Positions 24,509 through 31,977 of a DNA stretch of 64,000 nucleotides are shown one piece after another. The DNA is from Streptomyces sp. Go-475 (lineage in GTDB: Bacteria; Actinomycetota; Actinomycetes; Streptomycetales; Streptomycetaceae). The position numbers and the translations under genes are program-made. The stretch lies in NCBI RefSeq assembly GCF_003330845.1, contig NZ_CP026121.1, forward strand, positions 3,019,501-3,083,500. The letters are read 5' to 3'. A model generated the notes under the pieces. It made no database searches. It was not told the origin of the DNA and worked only from the letters and a program-made list of their open reading frames with translations. Position 1 is the stretch's first letter; each line of letters opens with the position of its first letter.

Positions 24509-25468
24509 CTACGGCCGCGGTGGGCGCAGGACGGGGACGCTGTCGCGGAACGCGGCGGCGTGCTTGTCGATTTCCTGGGGGTCCGGCTCCAGTGCGGCGG
24601 CGCTCAGCAGTTCCCGGTAGTGCTCCTCCAGCTCCGTGAGGGTGTGGACGGAGGAAGCGGTGTCGGCGGGGGAGAAGTCGACCCGGACGTCGCCGTCCTC
24701 GACGACGAAACGGCCCGCGGCCCCACAGGTGCCGCATTCGGCGCGGCCTCCGCGCAGCACGATCAGGTCGAGGTGGCACATCGGACAGGTGCCGGGCTCC
24801 CCCAGGAACCGGACCTCGTCGTGGGGCAGGCCGAGCTGCCGGGCAACCGCGCCGCCCAGCCGCTCGGCGCGCAACACGGCCGCCGGGTCGGTGGCTATGC
24901 CGCCCAGGCCACCGGGGGTGGGGACTTCCATCTGGTCGGCGACGGCCATGTGCAGGGGGAAGGCCAGGGCGTGCAGAGTGGGCAGCGTCAGCGTGCGCCA
25001 GTGGGGTGACGGGCAGCCGCCCACGGCGATGAAGCCGGCCACGCGCGGCTTGAGGACCCGCGGGTCGGGTGCCGTGTCGAGGCCCAGAAGGCCGCGAGTC
25101 TCCTTCTGCTCGGCCCGGCCGTGTTCCTGCTCGGCCCGGCCGTGTTCGCCGCGGGCGAGGGCCTCACGGACGAAGACCACGTCCGTGCGCGGACCGAAGG
25201 CGCGGTCGATGAGGAGCTTCAACGCGCCCGGTGCGCTGCGGGTGTAGGTGGGGGAGCTGACGATCACGCCGTCCGCGTCGAGCAGCCGGTCGCAGAACCA
25301 GGCCGCGTCGTCCCCGGCGTCCGCGGTGGCGGCGGTCACCAGGGACAGGTCGGTCAGCCGTACCATCTCGACGGCTGCCCCCTCGCGCGCGGCCGCGGTG
25401 AGCGCGGCCTTCAGCAGTACCTCGGCACTGCCGTCCTGCTGCCCGCAGGCAAGTCCGAGCAGACGCAT
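24509..25468 (-). CDS. NADPH-dependent FMN reductase/flavodoxin-like protein with C-terminal zinc ribbon
   Basis: This 319-residue protein has a flavodoxin-like N-terminal half (MRLLGLACGQQDGSAEVLLK, VIVSSPTYTRSAPGALKLLIDR) that binds FMN, and a C-terminal extension with C-P-M-C and C-G-T-C-G pairs, a likely zinc ribbon. Flavin reductases can feed reduced flavin or reduce quinones. A 21-bp tandem duplication in the middle (25106-25147) doubles EHGRAEQ. The start is ATG 25468. It is downstream of the hydrolase and FAD monooxygenase on the same strand and may serve the same aromatic pathway. Confidence 0.75.
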   Translation of the reverse strand: MRLLGLACGQQDGSAEVLLKAALTAAAREGAAVEMVRLTDLSLVTAATADAGDDAAWFCDRLLDADGVIVSSPTYTRSAPGALKLLIDRAFGPRTDVVFVREALARGEHGRAEQEHGRAEQKETRGLLGLDTAPDPRVLKPRVAGFIAVGGCPSPHWRTLTLPTLHALAFPLHMAVADQMEVPTPGGLGGIATDPAAVLRAERLGGAVARQLGLPHDEVRFLGEPGTCPMCHLDLIVLRGGRAECGTCGAAGRFVVEDGDVRVDFSPADTASSVHTLTELEEHYRELLSAAALEPDPQEIDKHAAAFRDSVPVLRPPRP

Positions 25469-25560
25469 CGACGACACCTCTCTGTGTGGTCGGGGGACGG
25501 GGACGGTCCGCCGGGCCACGCGGGCTCCGGCGGACCGGACGGGAGCGGATGGCGGGGCGG

Positions 25561-26454
25561 TCAACCGCGCAGGGTGGCGGCCAGCCAGTCGGCGCTGCGG
25601 GTGATGATCTCGGGGAAGTGGTTCGAGAGGATCTCGTAGTGCTGGCCCGGGTACTCGATGACCTCCTTCGGGCCGGGGATCCGCTCGTACATCTCGCGGG
25701 CCTCCTCGACGGGGGCGACGGTGTCCTTGGAGGCGAGGATCATCAGGACCGGGGCGGTGATGCGTTCGGCGTAGGCGCGCACCTCCATCTCGTAGATGCG
25801 GTCGAGAGTCGAGATGGTGATCTCGTTCCGGAAGCTGGGCAGCTGGTGGATCATGTTCTCGACGAATTCCAGTCCCTCCTGGTCGCTGAACATGACCGGG
25901 TCCCCGGGTTCCGGGACGCCGTGCAGGCGGATGCTCGCGGCCGGCTCGCCGCGCAGCTGGGCCTGACGGTCGGCGGGGATGAGGGCTTCCAGCTCCGCGA
26001 GCGTGTCGGCCGGTTGGAGGGTGCGTGCGCTCCAGCCGCTGACCGGGGGGATGACGCTGACGACGGCTTTGACCCGGCGATCGGTGGCGGCCGTGAAGAG
26101 GGAGTTGGCGCCACCGATGCTGATGCCCCACAGGGCGATGCGGTCGGGGTCGACGTCCTCGCGCAGGGTCAGATGGGTGATGACGTCGCGCAGGTCCCGG
26201 CACTGCTGCCAGGGATCGAACTGCTGACGGGGTTCGCCGTCGCTGTAGCCGGTGTTGCGGTGGTCGTAGATCAGGCAGGCCAGACCGGCGTCGGTGAAGC
26301 CCCGGGCCATGGCGAACATGGATTCCGCGGGACCGCCCAGGCCGCTCTGGAGGATGGCGACGGGCGGGCGTTCGGGGCCGTCGGTCGGGCGGAACAGTTT
26401 GCCCCGCAGGGTCAGTTCCGACACGCGGAACTCGATGTCTTCGGCGACAGGCAT
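25561..26454 (-). CDS. Alpha/beta hydrolase (dienelactone hydrolase-like)
   Basis: This 297-residue protein has the alpha/beta hydrolase core: oxyanion strand VAILQSGLGGPAESM, nucleophile elbow G110-I-S112-I-G-G, acid in MILASKDTVAPVEEA and catalytic His in YPGQHYEIL. There is no signal peptide, so it acts in the cytoplasm, cleaving an ester, lactone or C-C bond. Its ATG lies 40 bp after the stop of the FAD monooxygenase (26494) and the flavin reductase follows, giving a plausible three-gene degradative unit under the divergent LysR regulator. Confidence 0.82.
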   Translation of the reverse strand: MPVAEDIEFRVSELTLRGKLFRPTDGPERPPVAILQSGLGGPAESMFAMARGFTDAGLACLIYDHRNTGYSDGEPRQQFDPWQQCRDLRDVITHLTLREDVDPDRIALWGISIGGANSLFTAATDRRVKAVVSVIPPVSGWSARTLQPADTLAELEALIPADRQAQLRGEPAASIRLHGVPEPGDPVMFSDQEGLEFVENMIHQLPSFRNEITISTLDRIYEMEVRAYAERITAPVLMILASKDTVAPVEEAREMYERIPGPKEVIEYPGQHYEILSNHFPEIITRSADWLAATLRG

Positions 26455-26493
26455 GGTTCTCCTCGTGGTGCGGCTCGTGTCGGGAGGCGGCGA

Positions 26494-27714
26494 TCAGGTG
26501 TGACTGACGGGGAGGTCGTCCGGCAGGAAGTCGGCGTCGAGGCCCCGCGGGTCGGCCGAGGCACGCAGGATGGGGAAGACCTCGGCGCGCATCTCGGTCT
26601 CGTACTCGGCCACGGCCTCCGCCACGGGGGTGTCGCCGTGGGCGGCGCGCTCCAGGGCCCGGGCGAGAGCCGCGGCGTCGCGCAGTGCCGTGTTGGCGCC
26701 GGAGCCGAACGAGGGAGGCATGGCGTGGATCGCGTCACCGAGCAGGGTGACACGGCCGGCCGGCCAGGGCTCTGCCGGCTGCAGGTGACGCGTGGACACC
26801 GGGAAGATCGTCGACGCGTCGACGTGCTCGACGAGGTCGGCCAGGGCGGGATCCCAGCCCCGTACCGCGGTGCGCATCAGTGTGTGCAGGGTTTCAGGGG
26901 AGCTGTGCCACAGGTCGGGAGCCCCGGCGGCGACAGGGCTCCCGGGCGGAAGGCCGAGGTTGACCATGATGTACGGGTCGACGGGATCGACGGCGGCGCC
27001 GGGCGCCAGTTCGGCCACCGCCTCGGCGACCGGCCTGCGCGGCCGGTACACGCCGTAGGCGAACATCGCGCCGTTCGGCCCTGTGGCGATGGCGAAACCG
27101 TCGAACAGTGCCTCGGGCAGGCGCGCTGCCAGATCGTCGGTCAGCGGTGCGATGGAGTACAGGCCGCGCATTCCGGTGTCCACGACCGCAACGTCGGGCA
27201 GCAACTGCCTGCGCACGACGGAGTTGATGCCGTCGGCGCCCACCAGTACGTCCCCGGTCTCACTCGTGCCGTCGTCGAGCAGCACCCGCACCTTCTCGCC
27301 GTCCGTCTCGAAGCCGGTGACGGTGCTGTCGTAGCGGACGATGTCCTCCAGGCCCACGCCCATGATCTGGCGCAGGGTGCGCCTGTTGACCGCCGTGTGA
27401 GGCCGTCGCGGGTCGTTGGGCGGGCCGATGTGGGGGCGGGCGCCGAGTTCGCGGGCCTGGTGGTCGAGCACGACCATGACCTCACGGCGTGGCGTCTCGC
27501 GCGAGGTCTGCATGTACAGCTCGAAGAGGTTGTCCGGCAGGCACTGCTGGAGAGCGCGGCCACCCGCGCCGTTCATGTGCAGGCGGTAGCCGGCCCGCCC
27601 GACGCCCGGCGCGCTCTCGTGGACGGTGCAGCTGATGCCCGCGCGGCGAAGACCCTGCGCCAGACAGAGCCCTCCCATGCCTCCGCCGGCGATCAGGACA
27701 TGGAACGACGGCAT
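26494..27714 (-). CDS. FAD-dependent aromatic monooxygenase
   Basis: This 406-residue group A flavoprotein has G10-G-G-M-G-G15 for FAD, VLVGADGINSVVRRQL as the second FAD motif and VTLLGDAIHAMPPSFGSGANTAL as the GD motif. It likely hydroxylates an aromatic or polyketide ring using NAD(P)H and oxygen. ATG 27714 has AAGGAGGC just upstream on this strand; open codons beyond it lack coding character. It is first in a unit with the hydrolase and flavin reductase. A 20-bp palindrome and a LysR box lie between it and the divergent LysR gene. Confidence 0.87.
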   Translation of the reverse strand: MPSFHVLIAGGGMGGLCLAQGLRRAGISCTVHESAPGVGRAGYRLHMNGAGGRALQQCLPDNLFELYMQTSRETPRREVMVVLDHQARELGARPHIGPPNDPRRPHTAVNRRTLRQIMGVGLEDIVRYDSTVTGFETDGEKVRVLLDDGTSETGDVLVGADGINSVVRRQLLPDVAVVDTGMRGLYSIAPLTDDLAARLPEALFDGFAIATGPNGAMFAYGVYRPRRPVAEAVAELAPGAAVDPVDPYIMVNLGLPPGSPVAAGAPDLWHSSPETLHTLMRTAVRGWDPALADLVEHVDASTIFPVSTRHLQPAEPWPAGRVTLLGDAIHAMPPSFGSGANTALRDAAALARALERAAHGDTPVAEAVAEYETEMRAEVFPILRASADPRGLDADFLPDDLPVSHT

Positions 27715-27741
27715 GGTCGCCTCCTTGATGGGCTCGGAACA

Positions 27742-27761
27742 CCTGCATCGATCGATGCAGG
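27742..27761. promoter_or_regulatory. Perfect 20-bp palindrome upstream of the monooxygenase
   Basis: CCTGCATCGATCGATGCAGG is fully self-complementary with no spacer and ends 28 bp upstream of the monooxygenase start codon. Position and symmetry suggest a dimeric repressor operator or a leader hairpin. It is distinct from the LysR-type box 110 bp further upstream. Confidence 0.6.
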
Positions 27762-27870
27762 CCCGAGAATGCGAACGTCTGGGGCGGTGGCGGTCCGTCT
27801 GACACGAGGTCCCGCCGAGCCGTGTCACCACTCTCGCGTCCGCCCGGGGATCAGGGAAGCCGAAATCACT

Positions 27871-27883
27871 TATGCTCGGCATA
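27871..27883. promoter_or_regulatory. LysR-type T-N11-A box
   Basis: TATGC-TCG-GCATA is a perfect inverted repeat of the T-N11-A type, 33 bp before the LysR start codon and 157 bp before the divergent monooxygenase gene. It fits the primary recognition site for autoregulation and divergent activation. Confidence 0.75.
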
Positions 27884-27915
27884 GACAGAGCTGATGATCA
27901 TTCGAGGTGAGTGCC

Positions 27916-28824
27916 GTGACTCTGGACCTCAACCTGCTGCCGTCGCTGGGCGCGCTCCTCCAGGAGCGCAGTGTGACGCGGGCGGCACAACGGCTCGGTC
28001 TGAGCCAGCCCTCGCTGAGCGCGGCCCTGGCCCGGCTGCGTCGGCACTACGGCGACGAACTCCTCGTCAGGGTGGGCAACAGCTACGAGCTGACCCCCCT
28101 GGCGGAACGGCTGCTGGAACACACCGAGCAGGCCCTGAACTGGGCGGACCGGGCCCTCCGGACGCGCCCCGACTTCGATCCCACGCAGGCCCGGCACGAG
28201 TTCACCGTGATCATGGCCGACTGCCAACTGCCCACGTTCGGGCGGGCCTTGGCCGACCTGGTCCGCACCGCCGCGCCGAACGTGCGGCTGCGATTCCAGC
28301 ACAGCACCGAACGGGTCGTGCAGCAGGCGCTGGACAACCTGCGCACGGTGGACGCCCTCGTCCTGCCCCAGGGCATCCTGTCGAACATCCCCACCTTCGA
28401 CCTGTACAAGGACCGTTGGGTGTGCGTGGTGTCCGCCGACCGCGCCCCGGCCGTCCTCGGGCGGGAGGAACTGGCGGAACACCCTTGGGTGCTGCCCTAC
28501 CGTCACCCGTCGCCGGTCTTCTCCCCCCTGAACCGCCTGCACGCCGAGGGCATCGAACCGCACGCGGAGATCGTCACGGAGAACTTCCTGGCCATCCCCC
28601 ACCTGGTCGCGGGGACCGACCGGATCGGCCTGATGCCCGAACGGGCCGCGATCCCCACCCTCTCCGGACAACCGATCACCGTCGTCCGACCCGCCTTCGA
28701 GATCGGCCACTTGGTGGAGTCCCTGTGGTGGCATCCCCTCCATGAGCGGGAACCGGCCCACATATGGCTGCGCCGTATCGCCGCTCAGGCCGGCCAGGCG
28801 GTCGAGAGCGGCCCTGTGGTTTGA
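27916..28824 (+). CDS. LysR family transcriptional regulator
   Basis: This 302-residue protein has an N-terminal LysR winged helix (LNLLPSLGALLQERSVTRAAQRLGLSQPSLSAALARLR) and a substrate-binding domain (DALVLPQGIL, WVLPYRHPSPVFSPL). The layout is close to NodD/NahR-type activators of aromatic catabolism. GTG 27916 is preferred because GAGGTGA lies five bases before it; GTG 27907 falls inside that ribosome site. It is divergent from the monooxygenase operon and probably activates it through the T-N11-A box between them. Confidence 0.88.
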   Translation: MTLDLNLLPSLGALLQERSVTRAAQRLGLSQPSLSAALARLRRHYGDELLVRVGNSYELTPLAERLLEHTEQALNWADRALRTRPDFDPTQARHEFTVIMADCQLPTFGRALADLVRTAAPNVRLRFQHSTERVVQQALDNLRTVDALVLPQGILSNIPTFDLYKDRWVCVVSADRAPAVLGREELAEHPWVLPYRHPSPVFSPLNRLHAEGIEPHAEIVTENFLAIPHLVAGTDRIGLMPERAAIPTLSGQPITVVRPAFEIGHLVESLWWHPLHEREPAHIWLRRIAAQAGQAVESGPVV

Positions 28825-29179
28825 GGACAGGGAGCCGAGGCCGTTGCGATGGCACAGCCGATCGGGCGGCTGAGTCGGCAATGCCCGCCGGGGATGCCCT
28901 GTCGTTCAAAGCGGTGACCACCTCTTGGGTCAGCGGGCGAAGGGCATAGACGTGACTCCGATGGCAAACGGTCCAACTTCGATGTCAGAGGACATCGTCC
29001 ACCGATCGGTGTGTTCGTCGTACACCGTCGTCCTCTTCGAGGAACCATGGCCCGGACGCCGGCGCCCCGGGCGTGACGGACGAATCCGCGGCCGGGGCGA
29101 TGAGTTTCGCGTCGCAGACCGGTCTGCAGTGCCGTATCGAATGTCCTCATCGCCTGTGCGAGAAAGCGGAGTGAGTCCC
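28825..29179. other. Non-coding gap with a 12-bp palindrome
   Basis: No gene is supported in this 355-bp stretch; the open frame through it has no family resemblance before MRIVVTEF at 29180. It contains the perfect palindrome CACCGATCGGTG at 29000-29011, a possible operator for the DHFR-like gene. Confidence 0.5.
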
Positions 29180-29779
29180 ATGCGTATCGTCGTCACCGAG
29201 TTCATCAGCCTGGACGGTGTGGTGCAGGCCCCGGGCGGGCCGGAGGAGGACACCGACGGGGGCTTCGCGCACGGCGGGTGGTCGCACCCGTACTTCGACG
29301 AGGAGGTGCTGGGCGGCGCCTTCGACGCGGGGCTGGGCAGAGCGGAGGCGCTGCTGTTCGGGCGGCGGACGTGGCAGACGATGGCGGCGGCCTGGCCGGA
29401 GCGGGACGGGGACCCGTTCGCGGACCGGATGAACTCCCTGAAGAAGTACGTGGTGTCCAGCACGCTCGGCGAGGACGACCTCACCTGGAACAACTCCTCG
29501 CTGATCCCCGGCGACCAGGCCGTGGCCCGGATCCGGGAGCTGCGCGCGAGCGAGGGCGGCGACCTCGCGATGATGGGCAGCCCGACGCTCGTGCGGACGC
29601 TGCTGTCCGAGGGTCTCGTGGACGAGCTCCAGCTCGTCGTCATGCCGGTGCTCCTCGGCGGCGGCAAGACGATCTTCCCCGGGGACGGGGCGAAGCGCCC
29701 GATGGAGCTGGTCTCGACGACCACCGCCAAGACCGGGGCGCAGGTGTGCGTGTACCGGCCGGCGACGACCGAGGGGTAG
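29180..29779 (+). CDS. Dihydrofolate reductase-like (RibD C-terminal domain) protein
   Basis: This 199-residue protein starts MRIVVTEFISLDGVVQAPGG and has LLFGRRTWQTMAAAWPERD, KYVVSSTL, GDLAMMGSPTLVRTLL and MPVLLGGGKTIFP. These are the marks of the widespread RibD-C/YwjB-type NADPH-reductase family. True DHFR activity is unlikely; the usual substrate is unknown. ATG 29180 follows GGAG at eight bases. It is monocistronic by spacing: the MarR-GNAT gene starts 73 bp later. Confidence 0.88.
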   Translation: MRIVVTEFISLDGVVQAPGGPEEDTDGGFAHGGWSHPYFDEEVLGGAFDAGLGRAEALLFGRRTWQTMAAAWPERDGDPFADRMNSLKKYVVSSTLGEDDLTWNNSSLIPGDQAVARIRELRASEGGDLAMMGSPTLVRTLLSEGLVDELQLVVMPVLLGGGKTIFPGDGAKRPMELVSTTTAKTGAQVCVYRPATTEG

Positions 29780-29852
29780 TCCCGGCGTCCTGGGCGGCCT
29801 AGGCTCACCCCCATCGGAACCTCTGACTGAGTCAAGGACCGGGGTGGTGGCC

Positions 29853-30833
29853 ATGACCGTCCAGGACATCCGCTCCTTCAACCGCTTCTACACGAACGTC
29901 ATCGGCGCCCTCGACTACGGCCGTCAGCTGTACGCCCCCTACACCCTCACCGAGTCCCGGGTGATCTACGAGCTGGCCCACGCGCCGCGCACGGACGCCG
30001 CCGACCTGCGGGCCCAGTTGCACCTGGACGCCGGATACCTGAGCCGCATCCTGAACCGGTTCGAGGAGGACGGGCTGATCGAGCGCGGTCCGTCCGAGTC
30101 GGATCCGCGCCGTCGCCGGATCACGCTCACCACCCGCGGCCGGGAGGTAGCCGCGCTCCTCGACGAGCGGGCCCGGGAGTCGGTCGGGGCGCTGCTGGGC
30201 ACCGTACGGGCGGCGGACCGGCCGCGGCTGGCGGAGGCGCTGGGGACCGTCCGGGCGATTCTCGGCGGCGGCCGGGACCCGCGCCCCGAGGACGTCGTCC
30301 TGCGCGAGCCCGCCCCCGGCGACCTCGGCTGGATCGTGCAGCGCAACGCCGCGCTGTACGCCGCCGAGTACCGCTGGAACGCCGACTACGAGGGGCTGGT
30401 CGCGAGGATCGTCGCCGACTACGCCGAGGACCACGACCCCCACCTGGAGCGGACGTGGATCGCCGAGCTGGACGGCCGGCCGGTGGGGTGCGTGATGTGC
30501 GTACGGGACGAGGCGCCCGGGGCCGCCCGCCTGCGCCTGCTGCTCGTCGAGCCGGACGCGCGGGGGCTCGGCATCGGCGACCGGCTGGTGCAGGCCGTCG
30601 TCGACTTCGCCCGCGAGGCCGGCTACCGCGAGGTCGTCCTGTGGACCAACGACGTCCTCGCCGCGGCCCGCCGCATCTACCGGCGCCACGGCTTCGTCCT
30701 GGTGGCCGAGAAACCGCACCGCTCCTTCGGCCGGGACCTGACCGGCCAGGACTGGCGACTGGATCTTCACGCAACACCCGACCGGCGAAAGGGAGTCGCG
30801 GGCGGGGACGCCGGGTATGGTCCGTCGACATGA
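29853..30833 (+). CDS. MarR-type regulator fused to GNAT acetyltransferase
   Basis: This 326-residue protein has a MarR winged helix in residues 1-145 (ESRVIYELAHAPRTDAADLRAQL, DGLIERGPSESDPRRRRITL). A GNAT domain follows in residues 150-320, with the acetyl-CoA site in LLLVEPDARGLGIGDRLVQ and R-R-I-Y-R-R-H-G-F-V. The fusion is a known bifunctional architecture in actinobacteria and may regulate by acetylation or couple a metabolite signal to DNA binding. ATG 29853 was chosen; GTGs at 29844 and 29847 are alternatives. Its TGA overlaps the ATG of the TIM-barrel gene (ATGA). Confidence 0.85.
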   Translation: MTVQDIRSFNRFYTNVIGALDYGRQLYAPYTLTESRVIYELAHAPRTDAADLRAQLHLDAGYLSRILNRFEEDGLIERGPSESDPRRRRITLTTRGREVAALLDERARESVGALLGTVRAADRPRLAEALGTVRAILGGGRDPRPEDVVLREPAPGDLGWIVQRNAALYAAEYRWNADYEGLVARIVADYAEDHDPHLERTWIAELDGRPVGCVMCVRDEAPGAARLRLLLVEPDARGLGIGDRLVQAVVDFAREAGYREVVLWTNDVLAAARRIYRRHGFVLVAEKPHRSFGRDLTGQDWRLDLHATPDRRKGVAGGDAGYGPST

Positions 30834-31633
30834 AGCTGGCGTTCTCCACCCTCGGTGTCCCCGGCCTGCCCCTGACCGACGTACTGCGGCTCGCCAGTAC
30901 GCACGGCTATCACGGCGTCGAGTTGCGCACCCACCCCGAGGAGCCGGTCCACACCGGCCTCGATCCGGATCGGCGGGCCGAGGTGGCGGCCGAGTTCAAG
31001 GGGGCGGGCGTAGAGATCCTGGGTCTCGCGGGATACGCGCGGGTCGCCGCCCCGGGCGACGACGAGCCCGTCCTGGCCGAGATCCGCGCCCTCCTCGACC
31101 TGGCCCACGACCTCGGTGCCCCGTACGTCCGCGTCTTCCCCGGCGGCGACCTGGACGTCCAGACCCCTGAGGAGGCGGACGCGACGGCCGCCCGCCGCCT
31201 GGGTACGGCCGCCGAGTACGCGGGCGACCGCAACGTGCGCGTGCTCCTGGAGACCCACGACTCGCACCGCACCGCCGCCGACGCCATGCGCGTCCTCGGG
31301 CTCGTCGGCCATCGTCAGGTCGGCGCGCTCTGGGACGTCATGCACACCTGGCTGGGCGGTGAGCAGCCCTCGGAGACCTACGCGGCCCTCTCCCCCCATC
31401 TCGGCTACGTCCAGGTCAAGGACATCGCCTCCGCCGAGGACACGACCCCGCTGCCCCTCGGCGAGGGTGTCCTGCCCCTGGCCGAGTGCGTGGAAGTCCT
31501 CTCCCGGCACGGCTGGGACGGCTGGCTGTGCTGGGAGTACGAGAAGCGCTGGTACGAGGGCGCGGCGCCGCTGGCCGATCTGCTGGGCCCGGGGCGTGAG
31601 CACCTGAGCCGACTGCTCAACGAATCGGCGTAA
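30830..31633 (+). CDS. Sugar phosphate isomerase/epimerase (TIM barrel)
   Basis: This 267-residue xylose-isomerase-like barrel opens MKLAFSTLGVPGLPLTDVLRLA. Metal ligands are probable in VRVLLETHDSH (Glu), VGALWDVMHTW (Asp/His) and WDGWLCWEYEKRW (C-terminal Glu). It is a second, distant relative of the protein at 12912, with about 10 fewer residues and no operon partners of the sugar type. It is translationally coupled to the MarR-GNAT gene by ATGA, which suggests that regulator's ligand or target relates to this enzyme's substrate. Confidence 0.85.
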   Translation: MKLAFSTLGVPGLPLTDVLRLASTHGYHGVELRTHPEEPVHTGLDPDRRAEVAAEFKGAGVEILGLAGYARVAAPGDDEPVLAEIRALLDLAHDLGAPYVRVFPGGDLDVQTPEEADATAARRLGTAAEYAGDRNVRVLLETHDSHRTAADAMRVLGLVGHRQVGALWDVMHTWLGGEQPSETYAALSPHLGYVQVKDIASAEDTTPLPLGEGVLPLAECVEVLSRHGWDGWLCWEYEKRWYEGAAPLADLLGPGREHLSRLLNESA

Positions 31634-31808
31634 TGGACCCGCATTCTGACGACGCCGTCAACAATTGAATACGAAACGGCGGTTCACGGCTCGAGTGGGC
31701 AATTCGGCCCGTCAAAGTCTAGGCTGGAAAGAGAAGTTGGATCGCGAATGCCGCGTTTCATCGGCACCCGACATACCGGAGGACTGAAACGGAAAGGGGG
31801 TGCACGAA

Positions 31809-31919
31809 ATGCGTGCGTACGAGCGTCCGACGCTGACTGCGGTCGGCACTTTCCGCGCCACCGGCCTCGGCACGAACAGAGGGCCCGAGCGGCTCATCCG
31901 CCTGAGGTTCAGCCTGTGA
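31809..31919 (+). CDS. Lasso peptide precursor
   Basis: This 36-residue gene product begins MRAYERPTLTAVGTFRATG. The leader carries the lasso recognition motif Y4-x-x-P7-x-L9-x-x-x-G13-x-F15 and a Thr (T18) at -2 of the predicted cut. The predicted core is LGTNRGPERLIRLRFSL (residues 20-36), with a macrolactam from Leu1 to Glu8 (an eight-residue ring) and a nine-residue tail. Four arginines make it strongly cationic. ATG 31809 follows AAAGGGGG; an in-frame GTG at 31800 is possible. It lies 58 bp before the cyclase gene and opens the cluster. Leader and ring assignment rest on known lasso rules. Confidence 0.88.
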   Translation: MRAYERPTLTAVGTFRATGLGTNRGPERLIRLRFSL

Positions 31920-31977
31920 CGCGTCGGTCGTTCCCCCTGGGGGAGCGACCGGGCCCGGGAGCAAGGAGGGCGTCCAC

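Noticed and set aside
28925..29179. N-terminal extension of the DHFR-like protein
   Set aside because: The frame is open but the added 85 residues have no family likeness, and a good start with ribosome site lies at 29180.
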